The position numbers were made by a program, and so were the translations under genes. A model generated the notes under the pieces. The model worked only from the letters and a program-made list of their open reading frames with translations. It was not told where the DNA came from and made no database searches. Of a DNA stretch of 64,000 nt, positions 24,160 to 35,689 are shown in pieces; within the stretch, counting starts at the first letter, position 1; every line of letters begins with the position of its first letter. This DNA comes from Atopsyche davidsoni (lineage: Eukaryota > Arthropoda > Insecta > Trichoptera > Hydrobiosidae): assembly GCA_022113835.1 (NCBI GenBank), contig JAILWY010000006.1, positions 11,627,501 through 11,691,500 on the forward strand, in the 5' to 3' direction.

Positions 24160-25355
24160 GGGACGCGCGGGAAGTTCTTCGCCCCTGTGCGGTTTTTACG
24201 ATGACTATTTTTGAAAGAATCTTCACCTTCGGTCGAGTGCCTCGTTCCTGAGGATCGCGACCGGTCATGTCATTCTGTAGAATGTGAATAATATTGTGAA
24301 ACTTCATTCGTGAATTACATCTTTACTAAAATATTCTTAAAATGCCGATGCCGGGCGCGTGACGTGACGCTTCACCGTCATATTTTACATAGGGAGGTAT
24401 TTACATTTTCTCAGTCCATCTGCTCGATATATTTTAACTGCCCTTGCGCGTTATTTGTAAAACTCGTCCGATAAAATGATTACAATTTCGATAAGATACG
24501 CTATCGGTCGCCATGAGCTCCGGATGGATGGATAAAACCGTGACCGAGCACACATGGCTTTGTATGGAGCGTGTGTGGCGGGGCGCGGGGCGCGGGGGGC
24601 GGGGCGGGGCGCGGGGGGCGGGGCGGGGCGGCGGGGTCTCGCGCGCCCCGCCAGTCGAAGCGCTTCGACTCGGAAACTGATGTATCAAGTTGGATCAATA
24701 CGTGCGAGGCGCGCCGGCCGGCTGCATTCTGTTCACGAGCGTCCGAACGGAAGAGCAAGAGTGATGATGCGGCCTCTCACTGCGGCCATCTATGTTTTGT
24801 GAACATTTTCGCTCCTAATGGCTTCTCAGGTAACCTGAAGACTTTTTAAATTTGGAGAAATTCAAATTAAACCGGATTGTGTGGATAATCATATTTTACC
24901 CTGTTTTCTTTTATTTAAAAAAAAACTATATTTTTCAATAAAAATTTTTTTTAGTGTTATGTTAAATACCAACCTGCATGTTGTAATACTGTTGTTCTTA
25001 CCGACCGACTTAGGTCTTATGATTTTATTGTATGAAAGAACACCTGTGTAATTATATGTCCCCTTCCTAAAAAGATTCGGGAAAGAGACCCATTTTAAAT
25101 GCCATCTGGTATTCTATTCACCCACGTTTGCTAATACCTTTGGGTATTTATGTTTTTCTTATGACATTCCTTCCCAAAATGTAACTGTTATTTACTGTAA
25201 ATAAATCGCACTAACACCATCGTGAAAAGACTCCTTCGATGAAAAATCACATTCTTTTAACTCTTATCACGATCGTCATCAAGAACGAGAATGTAAATCT
25301 AAAAACGGTACGATATTATTATTAAAATCGTCCAACCCCTATACTCAAATCTGTA
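24160..25355. other. Unassigned region with a small CpG island
   Basis: A G-rich island at 24574-24640 (GGGGCGGGGCGCGGGG repeats) is followed by AT-rich DNA. No gene with family features was recognised. Confidence 0.5.
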
Positions 25356-26058
25356 GTCCAAATTCCAGATATAGAGACGAATTCAAACTTATTTTAGACA
25401 GTGGCGCAGACGTATCACTTATCAAAGTAACTTCATTACACGAAGATACTATTATCAATACAAATCATGTTATCACATTAAACGGTATCAATAATAGCCC
25501 AGATCCAATTAAAACAAAAGGAACCACTCACATTGAATGAATATTTAATGGAATTACATATATTCACACGGTACACGTTCTTTTTAAAAATTCTACAAAT
25601 ATATCTTTTGACGGTATACTTGGTAATGATTTTCTAAACCGCACAGAAACCGAAATCGACCATGAAACTGAATCACTTAAAATAACCTCTGAAAAAAATA
25701 ATTCTCTTATAATTAAACCTAGAACAGAAACTACTGTGGTAATAAATGTCCGAAATCCAGATATAGGATTTGAGGATGATACCGAAAGTTAATACTCTAG
25801 AAAACGTATATAAAAATGAATCAATAACAAACGTCAATCACGAATCAAAACCCATTACCGCGACTAAGAAATCTGTCGATATTTCTCAAGAAAATTATAT
25901 CCTAAAATCGGTCTTTGAAAAGGATTTGCGAAAACCAGATTTTATTAATGTTACTAATTCCAAAATTATTAAAGCCAACGTGCCTAGGAAATTATCAAAA
26001 ATTTCTAATTTATATAAATCTTTGATATCTAAAATTCCATTACAAAGGATACGCAATA
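25356..26058 (+). mobile_element. LTR-retrotransposon pol fragment (aspartic protease region)
   Basis: The plus strand encodes an aspartic protease motif, LILDSGADVSLIK, at about 25386-25424. A flap-like region follows and then the conserved FDGILGNDFL at about 25609-25638, the layout of Gypsy-type retroelement proteases. An in-frame TGA (about 25537) and a TAA (about 25790), with continuation in another frame at 25770-26093, show that it is dead. No reverse transcriptase follows; a TTAA-starting repeat takes over at 26059. Confidence 0.75.
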
Positions 26059-26572
26059 TTAAGGGCCTAGTCCACATAATCGAGATTTTTTGATCATTTT
26101 CTAGTCCGTTTTGCGAAAAATCCACTGTACCAATCGAAAAAATTTAAATTCAAAAAGTTTGATATATCCCTTCTTCCGAATAAAATATATTTTTATTTCT
26201 TATAAATTTACTATTAATATGATAAATATTTGTTTTTACGATTGAAGTGTAGGAATTTTGAGATTCATCAGGTCCATTTTACAAGAGTCCTAAACATTTA
26301 AAAGTTTTTTTTTTAATTGAAATTAAAAGATTAAATATAAACCATGTGCGCCTTATTATTTTAAAAATTAAAAAAAAAAAATCTTCAACAAACTTTGGTT
26401 TTGAAAAGTCGTAATTTTATCCAATTTTCCAACTTCTTCAAGATTTTATTTTACCCTTAAAATGGAAGTTAATTAAATAATAAAAAATAGATAAATATAA
26501 TTTATAGTTTTCTCAATACTCTGTAAAAAAATCAACTTTCGATATAGCAAAATAATGTGACAATTAAATTAA
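26059..26572 (+). repeat. TTAA-starting dispersed element, copy 1 (about 515 bp, right end missing)
   Basis: It begins TTAAGGGCCTAGTCC and runs with high similarity for about 515 bp to the copy at 46607-47122. Both include CATTTTCTAGTCCGTTTTGC and AAACCATGTGCG. The right part of the complete copy (47123-47208) is absent here. Confidence 0.85.
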
Positions 26573-26581
26573 TGCCTCGGT

Positions 26582-26769
26582 TCTCTTTATTCATTGTAAT
26601 TATTTCGACCATCGGCTGTTCGCCGATGGATATACATATATATTAAATAAACTTCATAATCAAGTATTGAAAGTGTTGTTATTAAAACGTTCGAGAGAAG
26701 TCCACCGAGTGTGCATCCGCGGAGTCACCTGTCAAGCAAGTGGCATTCCGAGAGGGGCACACAACAGTT
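26582..26769 (+). repeat. LTR-like repeat, uninterrupted copy
   Basis: It contains the hairpin CCATCGGC-TGTTC-GCCGATGG, then AATAAACTTCATAATCAAG (with AATAAA) and GTGTGCATCCGCGGAGTCAC, ending GGGGCACACAACA. The same sequence occurs split in two at about 39400-39460 and 45816-45939, where a Helitron separates the halves. It may be the LTR end of the neighbouring retroelement; no second complete LTR is visible to prove it. Confidence 0.75.
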
Positions 26770-27400
26770 ATTATAATGAATTCTGTCAAAAATATTAAAT
26801 ATATATATTCTCAAATAGAAATTGGAAGATAGTCACTTCTAACCTAACCTACCCAGGATGGCCCTTGAAATGTTTTGTCACTAAGCGAAACTGTTTCGAT
26901 CGATTTTAAAATTTAAATTCAGAGACGGTAAACAAACGTACGCCGGGCGTATTGTGTCGCAACCGACTCATCGCTATACACTGTAGTTACGAGTTATTGC
27001 AGAATTTACGGTCTGAAACTTTGTTTCAGAAGTTTAGTAATTCAAGTTATATTGTAATAAATTAGAAACTTTCTCAAATTAAGTTGAAACACGCGCTCGG
27101 GGAGAGTTTTATGAGAAAGGCTCGGATAGACCCGAGAGAGCTCGCGGGGTCAGCGTGAGGGCAGACCCCGGGGAGAGCCTGCAGAGAAAGAAGGACAGCA
27201 GGAAAATCTACGGAAGGAACCAGTGAGACTATGGGAACCAGTGAGGAACAGTGGGACTCGCAGGGAGACCTGCGGAGAGGTCCCGCGAAGAGACCTGCGC
27301 GGAGATTCCACAGTAAAATAAATAATAAGTATTCAATATTTTTTCCAGGTCACCGATAAAATTAAACATACAGAAAATTCACAAAAGTACTTTATTAAAA

Positions 27401-27592
27401 TTAACCTTTATTTTTTTTTATTCGGAAATATATAGTTTCGGGCCCTCCCACATTCACGAAGTTGAAGAACTCGCTGCTCTCGCGGATTCCCCCGGCCCGT
27501 CGCATCAGATCCTCGCCTTCCTTCCACCACTGATCTATCCGAATACACTCGATATTCGATAAGGGCCGGCGTTCTTTAAAAACTCGAAGACA
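27401..27592 (-). CDS. Possible terminal exon of an unknown gene
   Basis: The reverse strand holds a 63-codon open frame ending in TAA whose residue order looks like real protein. It contains VFKERRPLSNIECIRIDQWW, then KEGEDLMRRAGGIRESSEFF, NFVNVGGPETIYFRI and a short Lys/Asn tail. An AATAAA overlaps the last codons. I do not recognise the family. No convincing upstream exon was found at higher coordinates, so it could be a terminal exon, a retrogene piece or transposon-derived. A plausible AG acceptor (CTTCGAG) lies near 27584-27590. Confidence 0.4.
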   Translation of the reverse strand, partial: CLRVFKERRPLSNIECIRIDQWWKEGEDLMRRAGGIRESSEFFNFVNVGGPETIYFRIKKNKG

Positions 27593-27782
27593 TCACGCGG
27601 CTCGAACGGTTAATTCGAGCATGATCGCGTACAGGGGGCGGAGAGTGGCGAGGGACGACGGCGAGTGACGGCGCGTCGCCTGCACTCGCGGCTCGAGAGT
27701 CGACGGTTTCTGCATACCCTTCGACACGCCAAACGTCGAAGCGACGCGCTATCGATCAAACGAGGAGTCGCGGTCGCGCCGT

Positions 27783-27862
27783 GCCGCCCCCGCCGTGCCG
27801 CCCCCGCCCCCGCCGTGCCGCCCCCGCCCCCGCCGTGCCGCCCCCGCCCCCGCCCCCGCCGT
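27783..27862. repeat. (CCGTGCCGCCCCCGCC)n minisatellite
   Basis: Tandem 12-24 bp C-rich units inside a CpG island at about 27.6-28.3 kb. The Pro/Ala-rich open frames here on both strands are repeat artefacts. Confidence 0.9.
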
Positions 27863-28299
27863 GCTGCCCCCGCCGCCCCGCCCCCTCCGCCGGCGGGCTC
27901 TCTCCGCGCCGGGCGGATCGCGACTGCGGCCGAATCTGCGACAGCGAGCCCGCTGTCCTGGGCAGTGGGCTCTCGGGCTTCGCGACGTCTCGCCCGTCCT
28001 CGAACTCGCTCGAAGCGAGATGGATCCCTCGCTCGAGTGCCGCCCTCGAATTCTGTCGAGAAATCTTCGAAGACGCGCTTCGCAGACTCGACAGTCGAGT
28101 GCCGACTTCAGCTGATAGTAGTCGACCACCAGACTGTTCCTTGTCACGGTATCGGTATATAAAATGAGATTTCCGAAGGCTTTGATTCGTTAATCAAACC
28201 CTCGCTCCTCGTTAGGAGCGAGTGTTCGCAATTCGATGACGAGCGAGCTGCACTCGGCACTGAGCTCCCCGATGGCGTGAAATCTGAGGTATAAATGAG

Positions 28300-30366
28300 G
28301 TTTTCACTTGAATACAATACAATGTTCAATTTTAAATTGGAAACTAGTCGAAAGTATAAAAATTAAATTTGACAGAATGGCTAGATGGAAAAATAAAAAA
28401 GGCAAATGAATTCAACATTCACTTTTACCGAGTATGAACGATTGACCTCTAGGATAAATATTCACACATCAGATACCGATTGGGATGAAAACTGTAATTC
28501 GATACCGAGGCGTGAATATCAACTATCATCTCCGTCGGGATGAAAACATAAGAAAATTGGACGGCAGATTATTAAAAACTATTTTAACTTTTAAAAAACC
28601 CATAAATATGTAAAATTAAACATTTTAAAATTATTTATTATGACCTGCGCAACTCACAACATAAAGTGTTTCTAGTTAGACAGGAGAAACAAGCCAGTCA
28701 GCACCGAGCTGCACAGTAAGCCGCAGTCAAGCTTTCAGAACAAGAATTGCGATTTAAGTAGACAAAAAATATTTCATTAGTTAAGGACGAGGTGTTTCCA
28801 TGACAAGAGAGGTGTGTAGCTGCATTTTTTAGTTTTGTATGTTTAATGTGATTTTTTTTATATTGAATGTATTTATAAGTTTATGCTTGTATTTATTAAT
28901 ATTTTTATTTTTATTTTAAAAATATTTTTTTACATTTTAATACAAATATACTTTTTAATTTTTTTATAATTTGTATATCTTTTGACATTGGTGTTTTGTA
29001 TACATTCTTAGATTTTGCCAAACTTGCTGATTTTTTTATAATTATTATTTTTTTGATTAAAGGAGGTCTGCAGCATAGTCTACTTACTTGCTTTTACTTT
29101 GATCTTGGACAAGAGCTTCGGAAAGAAGAGACACACATTAATTCTATATTATTATATTCGAAACAATTTTAAACTATAATACAGCAGCTTCTAAGAATAG
29201 CACAATAAATAAAGAGTAGGGAGTGAGAGCTGCAGGGAGCAGGGAACAGTGCGATAGACATAAGAGGATGTCAAAGAAAAATAACACATCATACCCATCT
29301 TTGCGAGTTCAATAATATAGAAATACTTATCCATCATGAAATATAATGACAAAGTAAAAGCAAAGGTAACATCAAGAAAACCTGGTCTCTTTCCAACTCT
29401 CACAACTTCTCTCGTTCGTAATTTCAAATCACACAGTCGGGTGGCAATTTTTTAAGTATCCAAAAGCAAACAACACTTAAAATCACAATGCAAATAAGAT
29501 AAGCTGATAGCACAAAGGTCTCGGTATTGAAGGTTTGAATTTGAAATTTCATGGTTTATTCGGGTCAACTCGACGCTCTTTTAATTACCATTTCAGATTT
29601 TCATGAAATTTATTACAGGTGATTTTCAGATTCTCATGAAATTTATTACAGGTGATGTGTGATTTAAATTTAATACATTCATATAGACATGTAAAAATAT
29701 AAAAAACTATTATAATATAAAATTTGGCAAACAACGCCAACAAATTTTGATTTAATTCCTATAGGAATTCTCTCTAATTGAACTAGAGTGCTGTAAAAGC
29801 ATTTGTAATATGGTATATTGTCTACCACATGAAACTCCCAACTCTCTAGTTCCTTTAGGAGAGCTTCTAGAGCAATATAAAAAATCCGTTTACGACAATT
29901 TTTTCAAAACATAACAAATTTGTGATTAAAAACTGAGTTGACAGATTTTAATAAAACTTGGTATTTTTCTGAGTATATATGAACAAATATGCCAAATTCC
30001 ATGAAAATCTAAGATGGTGAGTTAAATCTTGAATAATTAAAATTGTGTTGATTTGAACTGGAATGACCCTCTTTGGAAATTGCTTCAATAAATTAAACTC
30101 AGTCACTGAACTGGGCAGGCCTACAGCCCATAACTTATCTAGTATACAAAATAATATAAAAATATCCAGCCATTAATATAACGACTTCGAAAATATCAGT
30201 TGTACACCGAATCTCCTGCGACGGGTAGGAGTGGATTTTTACATGTTTGACCACAATCTTAGGTTTACTCTGTAGAAAACTTTAAGTTGGAGAGATCTTC
30301 TGAGTAGTCAATTTCCCTCCTTACAAGTCACAAAATTTTACTAGTCTCACTATGGTCCAAGCGAAC
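28300..30366. other. AT-rich intergenic stretch
   Basis: No gene was recognised. A 31-bp tandem duplication (CAGATTCTCATGAAATTTAT followed by TACAGGTGA, twice) lies at 29592-29654. Confidence 0.6.
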
Positions 30367-30370
30367 TTAA

Positions 30371-30545
30371 AGCGCTCCACACACGTAGCAACAAATTGAC
30401 GTCTTGTTCAACAAATTGAACAATGGTGTAGCCATATACCAGTGAATATCGGCGAAATCTCACAAAAACTACTGGTTATGGCTACACCATTGTTTAAACA
30501 ATTTGTTGAACGAGAAGTCAATTTGTTGCTACGTGTATAGAGCGC
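30371..30545. mobile_element. Foldback MITE with about 70-bp inverted arms
   Basis: The left arm starts AGCGCTCCACACACGTAGCA and continues ACAAATTGACGTCTTGTTCA. The right arm, reverse-complemented, starts GCGCTCTATACACGTAGCAA and pairs through GTTCAACAAATTG and CAATGGTGTAGCCAT. TTAA flanks both sides (30367-30370 and 30546-30549), suggesting a TTAA-targeting (piggyBac-mobilised) foldback. No coding capacity. Confidence 0.85.
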
Positions 30546-31040
30546 TTAAGGGGAGCGTGGTCACACCACCGCAGACCTGCAGGGATGAGAGGGAACAAGG
30601 TGATAACAAGAATGTACATTGATTTGCTGTTTCTGTTGCAAGGGACAATAAATCTAAACATTCATCTAAAAAATGTCAATATGTTAAGGTAAACTGATTA
30701 CAGTTGTTTGGGTGATCTTAATCTTTGTTTTTCAATTTTGTCAAAGTAATAAATTCAAACAGCAGCTGAAAACCATCAGAATACAATAAAAAATGACCTT
30801 AAGAAAATTATTCTGGAATCTGTTTCAGAAATAAAATTAGCTTTCTGCTGTTGGAAAAGCTGGTAATATGTCATCAAAAGTGAATCGCACCATTATTACT
30901 CCCACCTTTAAACTCGTTGTTGTCGCCTGCTCTCTCCTGGGCCCTGCCCGCCCCTACCTCTCAACTGCTTGGTACACTTGTAAGTCAGGCCTTATAAGAT
31001 CTGAAAATTTTGTTTGTATTAACAGTCAATTTGGAGTTTT

Positions 31041-31046
31041 TTATTG
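31041..31046 (-). promoter_or_regulatory. AATAAA overlapping the Chtop stop codon
   Basis: The last codons read CTG CAA TAA AAA, so AATAAA coincides with the stop. If it is used, the 3' UTR would be only some 15-30 nt. Confidence 0.45.
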
Positions 31047-32898
31047 CAGGTCTCCAGCGCTGGCCATATAGGAGTCCAGGTCCATGTCAAGGCGAGAACG
31101 TGTGCCCGCCATGTACAGCTCTAGCTGCCGGTCCAGCTCCTCTTTCGTAGCTGGAGCTCGCCTCTGTCTTGAGGAGCTTACACTAGAACCTAAAATAAAA
31201 CAAACGACCACTAAACTTCATGTATATATATAACTTTGTTTGGTAATGCCAACGTGAAAGGTTGGCGAAACCGGTAACCAATAAAAATTAATATGTGGAA
31301 AAATCACTCAAGTATTATTTAAAAAAAAAAATATATATATATGTAAAGCCAGCAGCCTCTGTTGGCGACACTAAACGTCATAGACTTATATATATATATA
31401 TATAAATATATATGTATATATACATATATATGCCAACTATGGCTATGAAAAGTATATTAATCTTGTGAGTGCAAATGAACTACAAACTCACTAGCACTGT
31501 GACCACCTCGTCCTGCACGTGTCACCCTCTGTCCTTGTCCACCACTCGCCATTCTCGCTCCTCTGCTTCCAGCCCCGCCTCTGCTCTGACTTCTGTAGAC
31601 ATTTGCGAAACATCATACCCAAAAGACTATAAACTCCACTGATGTTTAAGAGAGAGTTAAAAGTTTTACCTTATTCCTCCTCTGCCTTTTGTTCCTTGAC
31701 TCTTTCTGAAGGACCTGTTGTGCCCGACTTCTGACGCGTTTCCTGTGGAGTTGGCACGGCTGTAATAAAGTGTTATTGAACCATTAGTACCAGAGTTGAT
31801 GAGGAACACTTTGAACATTTTTCCAGTATAACTATCTTTAAGTGCAAGCCTTATTCTAAGCTTTTATTATCTGATGAGTCAGAATTAAAGAAAAGATCTA
31901 ACTTCAAGTTAGGCAGTGGTCGGGGTCGTTGTCGAGGGGAGAGGCGAGGCCGGCGAAAAGGAAGCAGAAGGGGCCCTGGAAGCCCCCGCAAGCGCGGCGT
32001 TCCTGCACCGATACGTCCCCGTGATAGCCCCACACCCACTCGACCAATGCGACTTTTGATAGAATTCTGCAAATACAAATGTCTAATAGTCAAATTTATG
32101 GGAAATACAAACTTACTCATAAAAATAAAATCACATCACCATCAAGTCATTTTGAACTTTGTCTTTTTAATTCCTTTTTGTAATTATTTAGGATTTATAG
32201 AAAAAGCATACAAGAAGTTAAGAAAATTATTTTACTTTATCTGATTCTTCATTTATAAGAATTTAAATGGGTTTCCTGAAGAATACAGCACCTGGAGGTC
32301 GGAAATCAAAAGTGATGCAGAAATGATAAATAAAATTGTGGTACCATCATAATACCAGTAAGTTTTCATCATAGAAAAACCGTATTTTATGAATTATAAA
32401 AACCAGCAACAATATAATAAATTTCACATATTGCTGGCATTAGATAAAAATCCTTTTACACAAAAGTACTCTAAAAATTGTGTTACAAGTAGAAAAAGCA
32501 CAAGCACAAAAAACCGACATTTGTAATATTTATAAATAAAAAAAACCCATCTAATCATTTGAAGATATGCATGTAACTTAACATGAGTGAAAATTCGTTT
32601 TTTTTTTTTATCAAAATCTATCTAATTTGCTTCTATATATTTGATAAGTCATAAGATTACTTCTGCATTGCGAATAAGAATTAATACACACTTTTTGTAG
32701 AGCAAGGGCCGCTTGTACTACAGGAGAGAGACCTAGACGGTCTGTGAGCCGGCGCAGACGAGGTGGGGCAGGACGCGGACCTGGGGGACGCATGCTCTGC
32801 AGGATCGTAAAGCGATCGCTCAGGGACAAAGATGTGGTGTTGGTAACAAATATCTTGTCAATTGCCATCTTTAAATCAGCGGTAGTTGAACTGCGCAT
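31041..32898 (-). CDS. Chtop: Chtop-like protein (chromatin target of PRMT1), five coding exons
   Basis: Nuclear RNA-binding adaptor of the TREX mRNA-export complex and substrate of arginine methyltransferase. Coding exons are 32898-32692, 32066-31903, 31759-31670, 31592-31492 and 31189-31041 (236 aa; phases agree). The N-terminus carries the family motif SLSLSDRFTIL followed by RLRRLTDRLGLSPVVQAALA. The middle is Arg/Gly-rich (SRIGRVGVGLSRGRIG, SQSRGGAGSRGARM, RAGRGG), fitting methylated GAR repeats. The C-terminus is the Chtop duplication TKEELDRQLELYMAGTRSRL, then DMDLDSYMA. The second intron uses GTTAGA, a weak donor chosen because it alone restores phase. TTTTAG at 32907-32912 just before the ATG implies a 5' UTR intron. 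The stop codon lies inside an AATAAA. Confidence 0.9.
31235..31315 (+). repeat. Dispersed repeat family with AACCGGT core, copy 4
   Basis: TTTGGTAATGCCAACGTGAA is followed by GGTTGGCGAAACCGGTAACC and AATAAAAATTAATATGT. It lies in the Chtop 3' intron and is followed by a (TA)n tract as in copy 2. Confidence 0.75.
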
Positions 32899-32906
32899 CT
32901 CCAGCA

Positions 32907-33725
32907 CTAAAACGAAACAAACTTAAAAAAAAAAAACTTTATAATGTCTACAATTTGCCCGTGCAAATATTTGTGAAGATGACATCAAAACACGATATAC
33001 ATGTACGAATCGACAGGTTGATTTAAAGACTGACCTGGTGAAAATAAAAAAAGTAACGATTTCGCAGCGTGAATTTTAAGTTAATACAGGAAATTAAGAT
33101 TTCGCTACCAAAATAAATACAAACATAAAACGAATGACATACGCGACGACCATAGAGGACCGTGGCAAATAAGTAGAACGTCAGGCAAAAATGTCTCTGG
33201 CAATAGTCAAGAACACAGAATAAGTAAAACGAAGAATGAATTGATAAAACATACTAATTTCTTTTTTCCCACAGAAAAATAAAGATTATTTTAGTGTAAA
33301 CAAGCGGTCAGTTTAAAGGTACACTTACACTGCTAATAAAAAAATTCATTTAGTATGGATAATTTCAACATATTGTGACCAGATAGATCAGATTCAAATA
33401 ACCAAACTTTAACATTTGAAACTTTCTATTTCGGTAGTCGCATATTTTATTTTATAAGACGGTTAATATTTTTGATTAGGTAGGGGAGGTGTAGGAAATT
33501 GGAGTCAGTAGTAGCGCATCCTGATGACGGTTATCTCAGTTCGCGCCACGCGTTAAAGAGTTATGGAAAACCCTTGCACTCTTTTGTTCTAATTTTTCAA
33601 GTAGACAAATCTGAATGTAAGGCTGAAACTACTTGGTGTTTTCTTCCATGCTTGTGATATGTAATGACCATAGCATTTTAGATCGTGATTTAAAATCCAG
33701 TTTTCCATTATAGCTTCAATTTTTT
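32907..33725. other. Upstream region of Chtop
   Basis: AT-rich; presumably holds the 5' UTR intron and promoter. No other gene is seen. Confidence 0.5.
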
Positions 33726-34157
33726 TGGTTGGATTTTTTTCTCGTTTTCGGAGATTACCGCCAGCAAAGCAAGAGAGGCGAATTCTCTCCCCACTCCATT
33801 GCAACAAGAGCAAACTTTCTCCCTCCAATAAAATTATCCTCCTGAAAACCATGATCCGTCCAATCCTAACCTACGCCTGCCCCATCTGGGGATACATCCC
33901 ACCAGAAAGGCACAAACCTCTCCAGGTCATCCAAAACAAGATGGGCACTCAATGCCCCGTGGTTCGTCCAAAATGCGCAACTCCACAGAGTTACAAAAAC
34001 GAGGACGATCCATGAGGTCATCATTGGCCTCGCCCACTCCTTCCAAATCTTCACCCTCTTAGTCCCAAACCCATCGATCAGTTCCCTCCTCGAATGTAAC
34101 CTCAAGGACTGCTTCTTCAAAAAAAGGCCAAAAGCCATTCCCCCACCCACCAAAACC
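33725..34157 (+). mobile_element. Jockey-clade LINE fragment (C-terminal end of the RT polyprotein)
   Basis: The frame beginning at about 33790 encodes IILLKTMIRPILTYACPIWG then LQVIQNK, the conserved post-RT region of Jockey elements. After frameshifts it continues LAHSFQIFTLLVPNPSISSL and ends PPPTKTQ near 34160. It is immediately interrupted by a hAT element at 34166. Confidence 0.85.
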
Positions 34158-34165
34158 CAATAACC
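34158..34165. other. 8-bp target-site duplication CAATAACC, left copy
   Basis: Identical to 35654-35661, directly abutting both ends of the hAT element. Confidence 0.9.
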
Positions 34166-35653
34166 CAAGGGTGAGCAACCTTTTTAATCAACGGGCCAAT
34201 TTAAATTTAAATTTTGTTTGGCGAGCCGCACATAAAGTAACACTTATTAATAATTTACAAAACTTTATTTATAATAAACATTAGAATAAAAAAATATAAA
34301 ATTTAAAAAAAAATAAAGATTTTATAAATAAATTTTAATGCAAAATAAAAACAAACAAGAAAACAACAGAAAAACGAATTTACTTGAAATTTTTAATGAG
34401 AAATTTGGCACTTTTTTTTAGATACAAGCTGATCAATATCAACCGGGATTGATGAGGTAGCTACACGTACGCAGCTTTCTAGTCATGCATCACTCAGTCT
34501 TGATCGGTGGTCATTTTTGATTAATTTCATGGTTGAAAACATTTGTTCGCAAACATACGTACTTCCGAGCAGAGACATCATTTGCTTTGCATTTTTCGTC
34601 AAAAGCGGAAATTTCTCAGGGCTCACATAAAATGTATAAAAGTTTTCGATGTTTACTGAAAAAAATACAATTTTTAAATCAGTATTATTCTGCATGTCAA
34701 TCACTTCCATTTGAAAGTCTTCGGGAGCTGTATTCACATCTATTTTAAATGGCGAGGAAAACATTTTCATGGAAACCGCTGTCGCACACAAATTTTCCTG
34801 GTGAATTATGCAGTGGTTAATGAATATTTCCCTTCCTGTGACCTTCTTTATGTCTTGAAATAGGCTTCTCGATACTCCTACCTCCATGCTTGACATTGCT
34901 CGTGCTCCATCTGTCGATATACCAATAATCTTTTCTAATGAAATCGAAAAATTTTCCAACACAGACTATAGTTCATCGTACAAGTCTTTGCCGGTTGTAG
35001 TCCCTTGCATTGGAATCAGTGAACACAATTCTTCGGTAATATTAAATTTGGTGTCAATACCACGTAAAAATATAGCCAGTTGTGCTGTATCGCTAATATC
35101 GCAACTCTCATCAAGTGCCAAAGAACAGCATTCGAATTTTGCAATGCGTTCACGAAGCGTTGTTGCTATGTTCTCGGACAAGTCTTCAATTCTCCTTGCA
35201 ATGGTGAATCTTGATAAACTAATGTTTGAAATAATATTTATTTAATCAGGAAATGCTATTTCTGCAACAGCAGTCAGACATTCTTTTATCATCTCTCCAT
35301 CCGCAAAGGGTTTCATTTTTTTGCCAGTATTTGACTGACAGCAAAACTAGCCTTTACTGCCGTATTTGATAAAATAGCTTGATTTTTAAAAAATAGTCTG
35401 TTATTTTCCTAAGTTCTTTTCCATTTAATTAAACTTATCTATCCGGAGTTGTCCTGTTAAGTTTTTATATTGTTGTTCATGTTTTGTATCGTAATGCCTT
35501 TTTATGTTATATTCTTTTAATGTCGACACAGTCTCTGAGCACAGTAAGCATAGAGCTATAAATATAAATACAGTCGACAAAATAAATTCAATTTTAAAAA
35601 TGCTTGGCGGACCGCATAAACATATTTAACGGGCCGCAGGTTGCTCATCCCTG
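34166..35653 (-). mobile_element. hAT-superfamily DNA transposon, decayed
   Basis: The ends are imperfect inverted repeats: left CAAGGGTGAGCAACC, right (reverse complement) CAGGGATGAGCAACCT. Both are followed inward by GGGCC-type sequence. The exact 8-bp duplication CAATAACC on both sides is the hAT signature. At 1488 bp it is internally deleted; the transposase remnant is on the minus strand. It lies within the 3' part of a Jockey fragment, so it is the younger insertion. Confidence 0.93.
34483..35181 (-). pseudogene. hAT transposase remnant (GTF2IRD2/ZBED/Charlie-like)
   Basis: The 35181-34966 frame encodes FECCSLALDESCDISDTAQL, with the catalytic-region Asp of the RNase H fold. The 34962-34483 frame continues IIGISTDGARAMSS and HCIIHQENLCA (the C/H region), then jumps to the C-terminal FSTMKLIKNDHRSRLSDA dimerisation segment. 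The stop separating the two frames and the missing middle (about 200 residues of the family) show that it is inactive. Confidence 0.85.
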
Positions 35654-35689
35654 CAATAACCCCATGGTGATAATAACACATGTCACCTA

